Positions 1-5,125 of a DNA stretch of 5,125 bases are shown here, piece after piece. The stretch comes from an uncultured Eggerthellaceae bacterium (GTDB lineage Bacteria; Actinomycetota; Coriobacteriia; Coriobacteriales; Eggerthellaceae): the NCBI GenBank assembly GCA_948829205.1, contig CAQLOA010000109.1, positions 1 to 5,125 on the forward strand, given 5' to 3'. Below the pieces are notes generated by a model, which saw nothing but the letters and a program-made list of their open reading frames with translations, did no database searches and was not told the DNA's origin. Made by a program: the position numbers and the translations under genes. Every line of letters begins with the position of its first letter. The first letter of the stretch is position 1.

Positions 1-776
1 GTCTGCATGATGCCGACCATGGCATCCATCTCGTCGTCTCGCACGATGGGCACGGGAGAATACACGCCCATGCCGCCAGTGTTGGGGCCGGTGTCGCCCT
101 CGTAGGCGCGCTTGTGGTCCTGCGACGGCGCCATGGGGAAGCTGCGGCCGCCCGTCACGAACGACAGCATGGAGCACTCGGGGCCGCGCATGCATTCCTC
201 GACGACCACCTTCGCACCGGCCTCTCCGAACGCGCCGTCGAAGCACGCGCGCACGGCGCCCTCGGCGTCCTGCAGCGTCTCGGCCACCACGACGCCCTTG
301 CCCGCGGCAAGCCCGTCGGCCTTGATGACGATGGGCGCGCCCTGCTCGCGGACGTATTCGAGCGCCGGCGCGGCCTCGGTGAAGCTTGCGTAGGCGGCGG
401 TGGGGATTCCGTTTTCGTCCATGAACTTCTTGGCGAACTCCTTGGAGCCTTCCAGCTGCGCATCGGCCGCGTTCGGACCGTACACGGCGATGCCGGCGTC
501 GCGCAGCGCGTCGGCGACTCCGGCCACAAGTGGAGCCTCGGGACCTATGACCACCAGGTCCACGCCGTTCGATTCGGCGAACGCCTTCACGGCCTGGGAG
601 TCCATGGGGTCGAGGGCGACGTTCTCGACGGACGCGCCGGACGACGCAAGGCGCACGGTGGCGGTGCCCCCGTTGCCCGGAGCGACCCAGGCGGCATCGA
701 CCTGCGGCGACTTCGCAAGCGCCCAGGTTATGGCGTGCTCTCGGCCGCCCGATCCAAGTACGAGAACCTTCATCAT
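1..776 (-). CDS. purD: Phosphoribosylamine-glycine ligase (GAR synthetase), 3' end cut by window edge
   Basis: This cytoplasmic enzyme joins 5-phosphoribosylamine and glycine with ATP to give glycinamide ribonucleotide, the second step of de novo purine synthesis. About 258 residues are visible; the family is usually about 420-430, so the C-terminal 40% lies outside the window. The start reads [15 protein letters not shown], the typical N-terminal glycine-rich loop. Further family motifs are APGNGGT (32-38), VIGPEAPLV (76-84), [10 protein letters not shown] (110-119), the ATP-grasp loop [13 protein letters not shown] (152-164), VVVEE (190-194) and SQDHKR...[11 protein letters not shown] (218-237). 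The frame is intact. Two ATG codons are adjacent (776-774 and 773-771). The first overlaps the purA stop as ATGA and lies 7 bases from an AGGGG-type ribosome site, so I chose it; starting at 773 would remove only one Met. The overlap implies translational coupling with purA. The assignment is very secure. Confidence 0.96.
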   Translation of the reverse strand, partial: MMKVLVLGSGGREHAITWALAKSPQVDAAWVAPGNGGTATVRLASSGASVENVALDPMDSQAVKAFAESNGVDLVVIGPEAPLVAGVADALRDAGIAVYGPNAADAQLEGSKEFAKKFMDENGIPTAAYASFTEAAPALEYVREQGAPIVIKADGLAAGKGVVVAETLQDAEGAVRACFDGAFGEAGAKVVVEECMRGPECSMLSFVTGGRSFPMAPSQDHKRAYEGDTGPNTGGMGVYSPVPIVRDDEMDAMVGIMQ

Positions 777-2086
777 TCCCATCCCCTCATGATCGTCTGG
801 TCCCTGTCGGCACCCACCGACACTATGGTTATCGGGACGCCGGTTATGTCCTCCAGGTGCTCGATGTATGCGCGCGTGTTCGCAGGCAGCTCGTCGTAGG
901 TCTTGCATCCCGTTATGTCGCAGCCCTTCCAGCCCGGAAGTTCCTCGTAGACGGGCTTGGCGTGGAACAGCACGGACTGCTGCATCGGGAAGTAGTCGTA
1001 GCGCTCGCCGTCGCATTCGTAGGCGACGCAAACCTTCACGGTGTCGAACGCGGAGAGCACGTCCAGCTTGGTCATGGCAATGTCGGTCAGGCCGTTCACC
1101 TCGGCGGCGTAGCGTGCGATGACCGAGTCGAACCACCCGCAGCGGCGCTTGCGTCCGGTGGTCACGCCGAACTCGTGGCCGGCCTCGCAAAGCAGCGCGC
1201 CGTCGATGGCGTCCTGCCCCGATCCGCCGTCCTCGGCGAACTTGAGCTCGGTGGGGAACGGGCCGCCGCCCACGCGCGTGACGTAGGCCTTGGAGATGCC
1301 CAGCACCCGGTCGACCGCCACGGGGCCGACGCCTGCGCCGGTGCATGCCCCGCCAGAGGTGCAGCTGGACGACGTGACGTAGGGGTAGGTGCCGTGGTCG
1401 ATGTCGAGCAGGGTTCCCTGCGCTCCTTCGAAGAGCACGTTCTTTCCCTGCGACAGCGCGGAATTCAGCATGTGCGCCGTCTCAGCCATGTAGGGCTTGA
1501 GGATACGGGCGTAAGGCAGGTACTCGTCACAGATCTCTTCGACCGTGTAGGTCTGCAGCCCGTAGATCTTCTGCAGCACGGCGTTCTTCTGCTGGAGGGC
1601 CGTCTCGAGCTTCAGGCGGAATATCTTCTCGTCGAGCAGGTCCTGGACGCGGATGCCCTTGCGGGCGATCTTATCCTGGTAGCAGGGGCCGATGCCTCGC
1701 TTGGTGGTACCGATCTGGTTGTTGCCCAGACGCTTCTCTTCGGCGCCGTCCAGCACCTTGTGATACGGCATGATGACGTGCGCGTCGCAGCTGATCTTGA
1801 GGCGCTCGCAGCTGATGCCTTCGGCTTCCAGCAGAGCCATCTCCTTCACCAGCACGCCCGGGTCTATCACGACGCCGTTGCCGATGACCGGCACCGCGTT
1901 CTCGTACATGACCCCCGAGGGCATCAGGTGCAGCGCAAGCTTGGTGTCGCCGTGGATGACGGTGTGACCGGCGTTGTTGCCCCCCTGGAAGCGCACGACG
2001 TAGTCGAAGTCGCTGGCGATCAGGTCTGTGATCTTTCCCTTGCCTTCGTCGCCCCACTGGGTGCCGACGAGAACTGTCGATGGCAT
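773..2086 (-). CDS. purA: Adenylosuccinate synthetase
   Basis: It catalyses GTP-dependent condensation of IMP with aspartate to adenylosuccinate, the first committed step from IMP to AMP, in the cytoplasm. The protein is 437 residues, close to the usual 425-435. The N-terminal loop GDEGKGK (12-18) contains the expected catalytic Asp13, and GNNAGHT (36-42) contains the expected catalytic His41. Other conserved blocks are TTKRGIGP (127-134, IMP phosphate contact), [22 protein letters not shown] (219-240), [11 protein letters not shown] (308-318, aspartate-binding loop and arginines), TKLDVL (339-344, guanine recognition) and [10 protein letters not shown] (423-432). No key residue is missing and the gene looks functional. 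The ATG at 2086 is preceded 5 bases away by AAGGGA, a moderate ribosome site. It is 43 bases downstream of the small membrane protein gene and overlaps purD by 4 bases (ATGA). Confidence 0.98.
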   Translation of the reverse strand: MPSTVLVGTQWGDEGKGKITDLIASDFDYVVRFQGGNNAGHTVIHGDTKLALHLMPSGVMYENAVPVIGNGVVIDPGVLVKEMALLEAEGISCERLKISCDAHVIMPYHKVLDGAEEKRLGNNQIGTTKRGIGPCYQDKIARKGIRVQDLLDEKIFRLKLETALQQKNAVLQKIYGLQTYTVEEICDEYLPYARILKPYMAETAHMLNSALSQGKNVLFEGAQGTLLDIDHGTYPYVTSSSCTSGGACTGAGVGPVAVDRVLGISKAYVTRVGGGPFPTELKFAEDGGSGQDAIDGALLCEAGHEFGVTTGRKRRCGWFDSVIARYAAEVNGLTDIAMTKLDVLSAFDTVKVCVAYECDGERYDYFPMQQSVLFHAKPVYEELPGWKGCDITGCKTYDELPANTRAYIEHLEDITGVPITIVSVGADRDQTIMRGWE

Positions 2087-2090
2087 CGGA

Positions 2091-2097
2091 TTCCCTT
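2091..2097 (-). promoter_or_regulatory. Ribosome binding site of purA
   Basis: The minus strand reads AAGGGAA a few bases before the purA ATG. It is a moderate Shine-Dalgarno match and supports the ATG at 2086 as the start, because no other good in-frame start with a site lies in the 43-base gap. Confidence 0.6.
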
Positions 2098-2120
2098 CGC
2101 TCGCAGTTACGGATGCCTAC

Positions 2121-2126
2121 ATTCTA
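2121..2126 (-). promoter_or_regulatory. Possible -10 element before purA
   Basis: In the 43-base gap upstream of purA the minus strand reads TAGAAT, which matches the sigma-70 type -10 consensus TATAAT at five of six positions. It would place a transcription start about 25-30 bases before the purA ATG. I see no convincing -35 hexamer 16-18 bases upstream: the sequence there is GC-rich coding DNA of the small membrane protein. A chance match is quite possible, and purA may simply be read from upstream. Confidence 0.22.
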
Positions 2127-2129
2127 ACG

Positions 2130-2402
2130 TCATTTGAAAGAGTCGTCCTTCTTGAACGGCGGGTGGAAAAGCAGGGCGACCACTGCCGCGGCCAGCACGA
2201 GCCCGAAGCCGACCAGCACGACGCCGAGCGCGGTGTAGGCCAAAGATCCGGTGACGCGCGACTCCATGAACACCGGCACCCCCACGATGAGCAGCAGCGC
2301 ACAGAGGAAGGTGCTGACGGCGATCTTGACGTAGTAGTGCACGCGCACCTGCCGGCGCTGTTCGGTCAGGTCGAGCAGCGTAGGCGGCGTTTCGTCGGCC
2401 AT
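2130..2402 (-). CDS. Small two-helix membrane protein of unknown function
   Basis: This 90-residue protein does not match a family I recognise. A hydrophilic N-terminus of about 24 residues (MADETPPTLLDLTEQRRQVR...) is followed by a hydrophobic segment at about 25-46 and a second at about 53-79, separated by a short loop (ESRVTGS). It ends with a charged tail (KKDDSFK). Basic residues before the first helix (RRQVR) and after the second (KK) predict a hairpin in the cytoplasmic membrane with both ends inside. There is no signal peptidase site or catalytic motif. The ATG at 2402 is 2 bases after the dnaB stop, and GGGGAG inside the last dnaB codons lies 8 bases upstream, so translation is very probably coupled to dnaB. 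That coupling, normal codon use and the conserved frame support a real gene. Its link to replication or to purine synthesis is positional only. Confidence 0.85.
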   Translation of the reverse strand: MADETPPTLLDLTEQRRQVRVHYYVKIAVSTFLCALLLIVGVPVFMESRVTGSLAYTALGVVLVGFGLVLAAAVVALLFHPPFKKDDSFK

Positions 2403-2404
2403 GG

Positions 2405-3808
2405 CTAGAACTCCCCGTAGCTAGACGCGTCGAAGAAGTCGCCGAACTTGGTGAACTCGGGGTTGAACGACATGGTGATGTCACGCGTGGGCCCGTTGCG
2501 GTGCTTGGCGACGATCAGCGTGGCGGTGCCAAGCTCGGGGCGCCCGGAGTCCTCGGCTTCCGCTTCGTCCATGGACCGGTCGATGAACATGACGATGTCG
2601 GCGTCCTGCTCGATGGATCCGGACTCGCGCAGGTCGGCCAGCATCGGGCGCTTCTTTCCGCGCATCTCCACCGCGCGGTTCAGCTGCGAGAGCGCTATCA
2701 CCGGCATGTCCATCTCCTTGGCCAGGACCTTCAGGCCGCGCGATATCTCGCCCACCTCGACGGCTCGGTTGCCGTCGCGGCGCACGACTGGCGGCTGCAT
2801 CAGCTGCAGGTAGTCGATGATGATGACGCCCTTGTTGTCGGTTCCCACGATATGGCGAAGCTCGCGGCGGGCCTTCGCGCGGGCCTCCATGATGGAAAGG
2901 CCGGGCGTGTCGTCGATGTACATCTCAAGCCCGCTCAAGGTGGTGGTGGCGTCGAGGATCTGTCCCCAGTCGCCTTCCTGCATCTTGCCGCTGCGAAGCT
3001 TGCCGAGGTTGACGCGGGCCTCGGCGCCGACGATGCGCTGCACCAGCTGGCTGGCGCTCATCTCGAGCGAGAAGAACGCGACAGCGGTGCCCGCCTTGGC
3101 GGCGTTGACCGCCATGTTCAGCGCGAAGGACGTCTTGCCGACGCCTGGGCGCGCGGCAAGGATCACGAGGTCGCCACCGCGCAGGCCATGGAACAGGTCG
3201 TCGACGTCGCGGAACCCCGTAGGCACGCCAATGATGGAGTCGCCCTGGTTGGCGATCTTCGACAGCTCGGTGTAGGCCTCCTCGACCAGGGAGTCCATCT
3301 TCTTGAACGAGGACGACACCCGCTTCTCGGTGACGTTGAACAGCGTCTGCTCGGCCTCTCCAACCACCTGGTCGAGGTCATCGGGAGCGTTGTAGGCCAA
3401 CGCGTTGATCTCGGCCGCCGCGCGGATCAGCTCGCGCTGTATGGCCGTGCGCTTCACGATCTCCATGTGATGCCGCCAGTTGGTCAGCGCGAACGTGTTG
3501 CCGTGAAGGTCGGCCAGGTACGAGCGGCCACCCGCGGACTCGAGGTCGCCGGCCGCCTGCAGCTTGTCGGCCAAGGAGATGACGTCGGCGCGAAGGCCGT
3601 CGTGGACCATGGCCATGATGGCCTCGTAGATGCGCTGGTGCGCCGTGCGGTAGAACTGTTCGGGCTTCAGGTTGATCGTGATCTCGTAGCACGCGTCCTC
3701 GCTCAGCAAGCAGGACGCTAGCACCGCCTGTTCGGCCTCGATGTCGCTTGGGAGCTGTATATGCCTTTGGGGTTCGGACGGCGCCGAGCCTTGGAACTCA
3801 TCGGGCAT
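2405..3808 (-). CDS. dnaB: Replicative DNA helicase DnaB
   Basis: This is the hexameric 5'-3' helicase that unwinds DNA ahead of the replisome and recruits primase. From the ATG at 3808 it is 467 residues, normal for the family. The N-terminal domain begins at about 18 (QLPSDIEAEQAVLASCLL) and runs to about 120, followed by a linker. The RecA-like C-terminal domain begins near VPTGFRDVDDL (195-205). Walker A is ARPGVGKTSF (219-228), FSLEMS lies at 246-251, Walker B is IIIDYLQLM (329-337), SQLNR is at 374-378, LADLRESGSIEQDAD at 390-404 and the arginine-finger region KHRNGPTR at 435-442. Both common DnaB intein sites are uninterrupted. An in-frame GTG at 3814 would add two residues, but it lies within the AGGAGGTG ribosome site, so the ATG, 5 bases after AGGAGG, is the likely start. 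It follows rplI by 68 bases with a hairpin between them, and is 2 bases before the small membrane protein gene. Confidence 0.97.
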   Translation of the reverse strand: MPDEFQGSAPSEPQRHIQLPSDIEAEQAVLASCLLSEDACYEITINLKPEQFYRTAHQRIYEAIMAMVHDGLRADVISLADKLQAAGDLESAGGRSYLADLHGNTFALTNWRHHMEIVKRTAIQRELIRAAAEINALAYNAPDDLDQVVGEAEQTLFNVTEKRVSSSFKKMDSLVEEAYTELSKIANQGDSIIGVPTGFRDVDDLFHGLRGGDLVILAARPGVGKTSFALNMAVNAAKAGTAVAFFSLEMSASQLVQRIVGAEARVNLGKLRSGKMQEGDWGQILDATTTLSGLEMYIDDTPGLSIMEARAKARRELRHIVGTDNKGVIIIDYLQLMQPPVVRRDGNRAVEVGEISRGLKVLAKEMDMPVIALSQLNRAVEMRGKKRPMLADLRESGSIEQDADIVMFIDRSMDEAEAEDSGRPELGTATLIVAKHRNGPTRDITMSFNPEFTKFGDFFDASSYGEF

Positions 3809-3813
3809 ATTCA

Positions 3814-3819
3814 CCTCCT
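3814..3819 (-). promoter_or_regulatory. Strong ribosome binding site of dnaB (decides the start)
   Basis: The minus strand reads TTTAGGAGGTGAATATG. AGGAGG is a perfect anti-16S match, 5 bases before the ATG at 3808. The alternative GTG start at 3814-3812 shares a base with this site and could not use it, which settles the start in favour of the ATG. Confidence 0.85.
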
Positions 3820-3833
3820 AAACGAAATCAAGA

Positions 3834-3857
3834 GGGGGCGGGTTCGGGCCCGCCCCC
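3834..3857 (-). terminator. GC-rich hairpin with U-rich tail between rplI and dnaB
   Basis: On the minus strand GGGGGCGGG (3857-3849) and CCCGCCCCC (3842-3834) form a perfect 9-bp GC-only stem with a six-base loop CCCGAA. It is followed by TCTTGATTTCGTTT, which is T-rich but interrupted. It begins 19 bases after the rplI stop. This fits an intrinsic terminator or a partial attenuator that lowers expression of dnaB relative to the ribosomal protein genes. No clear promoter fits between the hairpin and the dnaB ribosome site, so dnaB probably depends on read-through or on a promoter inside rplI. On the plus strand the stem has no T-tract. Confidence 0.7.
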
Positions 3858-3876
3858 CCTGCGTTGCAAAACCCTG

Positions 3877-4539
3877 CTACTCGGCTGCTTCGAGAGCCTC
3901 TTCCTGCGCTTCGGCGGAAGGCTCTGCGACGTCGCCCTGGGATGCGGTCTCGTTGTGGTCCAGCATCTCGGCTGCCTCCTCGGCCAGGGCGGTCTGCTCC
4001 ACCTCGGCCTCGATGGCGTCGGCGACTGCCTCGCCAGCAGCCTCGGCTGCGGCCTTGGCGGCCTCTTCGGCCTGCTCGGCGGCGTCCGCTTCGGTCTGCT
4101 CGCCTGCGACGACCACGTTGACGGTGGCTTTGATGTCGCGGTAGATGCTGACGTCCACGGGGAACTCGCCCACCATCTTGATCGGCTTGCCCAGCTCGAC
4201 GCGGCGCTTGTCGATCTCGATGCCCATGTCGACGATGGCGTCGGCGATCATGGGGGCGGTGACGGAACCGAACAGCTGGCCCTCTTCGCCGACCTGGACG
4301 GTGACGTTGACGGTAAGGCCGTTCAGCTTCTCCGCGAGCTCGTTCGCATTCGCGATGCGGACCTCCTCGCGCTTCTCGATGTTCTTGCGGCGCTCTTCGA
4401 GCTGCTTCAGGTTGCCGGGCGTCGCCTTGATGGCATAGCCCTGCCTTAGCAGGTAGTTGTTCGCGAAACCGCGGGAGACGTCGATCACGTCCCCTTCGCC
4501 GCCGCGGCCGCGAAGCTCTTTAAGTAGGATGACCTCCAT
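3877..4539 (-). CDS. rplI: Large-subunit ribosomal protein bL9 with long acidic Ala/Glu tail
   Basis: L9 binds 23S rRNA near the L1 stalk and influences reading-frame maintenance and ribosome spacing. Residues 1 to about 52 are the RNA-binding N-domain with the L9 signature GRGGEGDVIDVSRGFANNYL (11-30) and LRQGYAIKAT (31-40). A charged connecting helix spans about 42-74 (QLEERRKNIEKREEV), and the C-domain runs from about 75 to 146 (LFGSVTAPMIADAI, then SIYRDIKATVNVVVAGE). Typical L9 stops near 148-150. Here 74 further residues (147-220) follow, with 26 Ala, 24 Asp/Glu, one Lys and no Arg, likely helical or disordered. There is no frameshift and the tail is continuous with the domain. The ATG at 4539 is 5 bases after AGGAGG. 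The gene starts 9 bases after rpsR, whose TAG overlaps that ribosome site, so the two are probably coupled. The function of the tail is unknown. Confidence 0.96.
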   Translation of the reverse strand: MEVILLKELRGRGGEGDVIDVSRGFANNYLLRQGYAIKATPGNLKQLEERRKNIEKREEVRIANANELAEKLNGLTVNVTVQVGEEGQLFGSVTAPMIADAIVDMGIEIDKRRVELGKPIKMVGEFPVDVSIYRDIKATVNVVVAGEQTEADAAEQAEEAAKAAAEAAGEAVADAIEAEVEQTALAEEAAEMLDHNETASQGDVAEPSAEAQEEALEAAE

Positions 4540-4544
4540 TGCGA

Positions 4545-4550
4545 CCTCCT
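4545..4550 (-). promoter_or_regulatory. Ribosome binding site of rplI overlapping the rpsR stop
   Basis: The minus strand reads CACTAGGAGGTCGCAATG. The last two bases of the rpsR TAG stop are the first two of the AGGAGG site. A ribosome ending rpsR would therefore sit on the rplI site, which fits coupled translation of two ribosomal proteins. Confidence 0.8.
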
Positions 4551-4812
4551 AGTGCTTGCGGCGACGATCGCCACGTCCGCTGACGGCAGGCACGGAGTAG
4601 GGAATCAAAGCCATGACCCGGGCCCTCTTGATCGCGTTCGCGATGTCGCGCTGATGCTGGCTGCAGGCGCCGGTCACGCGACGCGGCTTGATCTTGCCGC
4701 GATCGGTGGTGTACTTGCGCAGCAGCTGCGTGTCCTTGTAGTCGATGAACTCAGCGTCGTCCTTGCAGAACTGGCACTTCTTGTGACGCTGATGCTTCTG
4801 GTAATCGGCCAT
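4549..4812 (-). CDS. rpsR: Small-subunit ribosomal protein bS18, zinc-ligand (C+) form
   Basis: S18 is a primary-to-secondary 30S protein that pairs with S6 on the platform of the small subunit. The protein is 87 residues, a normal length. The core [12 protein letters not shown] (23-34), [11 protein letters not shown] (38-48) and [19 protein letters not shown] (54-72) is diagnostic. Cys13 and Cys16 (CQFC) together with Cys50 and His53 (CSQH) form the metal-ligand set of the C+ type of S18, also known from one of the two mycobacterial S18 copies. Zinc binding is inferred from these residues. A basic C-terminal end (GRGDRRRKH) follows. The ATG at 4812 is preceded by AAGAGG with 6 bases between. 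It lies 17 bases after ssb and 9 bases before rplI, in the standard ssb-rpsR-rplI order. Confidence 0.97.
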   Translation of the reverse strand: MADYQKHQRHKKCQFCKDDAEFIDYKDTQLLRKYTTDRGKIKPRRVTGACSQHQRDIANAIKRARVMALIPYSVPAVSGRGDRRRKH

Positions 4813-4818
4813 TGTGCA

Positions 4819-4824
4819 CCTCTT
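4819..4824 (-). promoter_or_regulatory. Ribosome binding site of rpsR
   Basis: AAGAGG on the minus strand lies 6 bases before the rpsR ATG at 4812, within the 17-base gap after ssb. It supports the assigned start. Confidence 0.7.
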
Positions 4825-4829
4825 GCTTT

Positions 4830-5125
4830 CTAGAACGGTATGTCCTCATCGTATACGGAAGAGGTGGTGTCAACCACCGGGGTGCTGGGCGCGCTGTAGG
4901 CGGACGATCCGCCCGAATGCGAGCCACCCTGGGAGTCGTAGCCGCCCTGGCCGGAAGAACTGCGCGGGGAAGCGAAGTCGAGGTCGTCGATTATCACCTC
5001 GATCTTGCTGCGTTTCTGCCCGTCACGCTCCCACTGGCTGTAGCGGAGCTTCCCGTCGATCATCACGCGCTGCCCCTTCGAGAGGTATTGCGAGACGTTC
5101 TGGGCGCGGTTGCCGAACATCGTGC
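4830..5125 (-). CDS. ssb: Single-stranded DNA-binding protein, 5' end cut by window edge
   Basis: SSB coats single-stranded DNA during replication and repair and recruits partners through its C-terminal tip. The visible 97 residues hold the second half of the OB fold: [48 protein letters not shown], with the typical YLxKGxxVxxxGxL pattern. A flexible linker of about 45 residues rich in Gly, Ser and Tyr ([20 protein letters not shown]) follows, then the acidic tip DEDIPF, the standard partner-binding end. The ATG at 5120 is an internal Met: the frame is open to the window edge, and about 50-60 N-terminal residues with the true start lie outside. Position immediately before rpsR matches the rpsF-ssb-rpsR-rplI operon, so rpsF is expected just beyond the edge. 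Confidence 0.96.
   Translation of the reverse strand, partial: TMFGNRAQNVSQYLSKGQRVMIDGKLRYSQWERDGQKRSKIEVIIDDLDFASPRSSSGQGGYDSQGGSHSGGSSAYSAPSTPVVDTTSSVYDEDIPF

Noticed and set aside
114..899. Plus-strand open frame running across purD into the purA end
   Set aside because: It crosses the overlap of two well-supported minus-strand genes and has no recognisable motif; it is best explained as a shadow of purD.
857..2137. Long open frame on the plus strand opposite purA (about 426 codons)
   Set aside because: It is the mirror of a GC-rich coding gene: strong G/C at third positions of purA removes stop codons on the other strand. The translation is rich in His, Val, Arg and Leu and shows no domain, and purA itself has every family motif.
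2501..3721. Long open frame on the plus strand opposite dnaB (about 406 codons)
   Set aside because: This is the same composition effect. The protein would be a low-complexity mix of His, Asp, Val and Arg with no motif, while dnaB on the minus strand is complete and canonical.
2405..3808. Intein in DnaB
   Set aside because: DnaB is a frequent intein host, so I checked Walker A (ARPGVGKTSF) and the SQLNR region. Both are continuous and the length is normal.
3877..4101. L9 tail as a frameshift artefact or a separate downstream gene
   Set aside because: The frame runs unbroken from the L9 C-domain into the tail, and the tail's skewed composition is not what an out-of-frame read of L9 would give. 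No ribosome site or start marks a separate gene.
1..5125. Mobile element, CRISPR, toxin-antitoxin, phage or novel defence system
   Set aside because: No inverted repeats with a transposase, no regular spacer-repeat pattern, no tRNA or attachment site. Every stretch is covered by housekeeping genes with gaps under 70 bases, so the window offers no support for an undescribed system.

Overview
The window is a tightly packed stretch of bacterial housekeeping genes, all on the minus strand. Read in the direction of transcription (high to low coordinates) the order is ssb (5' end cut by the window edge), rpsR, rplI, dnaB, a small two-helix membrane protein, purA and purD (3' end cut by the other edge). 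The DNA is visibly GC-rich with strong G/C preference at third codon positions. GC-richness, a zinc-ligand (C+) form of S18, a short Gly/Ser linker in SSB and the gene order are compatible with a high-GC Gram-positive. The overall look recalls Coriobacteriia (Eggerthella-like anaerobes), but that placement is inference from impression and not from a search.

Region 1 (about 3877-5125) is the downstream part of the classical rpsF-ssb-rpsR-rplI ribosomal/replication operon. The genes are 17 and 9 bases apart, and the rpsR stop codon sits inside the Shine-Dalgarno of rplI. The L9 protein is unusual: after a normal two-domain L9 of about 146 residues it carries about 74 extra residues made largely of Ala and Glu/Asp. 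The 68-base gap after rplI holds a 9-bp GC hairpin followed by a U-rich stretch, probably a terminator or partial attenuator ahead of dnaB.

Region 2 (2130-3808) holds dnaB, the replicative helicase, followed after 2 bases by a 90-residue protein with two predicted transmembrane helices and no recognised family. The first in-frame start of dnaB (GTG at 3814) lies within the Shine-Dalgarno, so the ATG at 3808 is the better start.

Region 3 (1-2086) is purine synthesis: purA (IMP to adenylosuccinate, the committed step to AMP) overlapping by 4 bases with purD (glycinamide ribonucleotide synthetase, second step of the de novo pathway). The adjacency of dnaB and purA is also seen in Bacillus (dnaC-purA), so the arrangement is old and not a recent insertion.

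I see no mobile element, CRISPR array, tRNA/rRNA, phage feature or sign of transfer, and no intergenic gap over 70 bases. I found no evidence of an undescribed system here. The items most worth a second look are the L9 tail and the small membrane protein.
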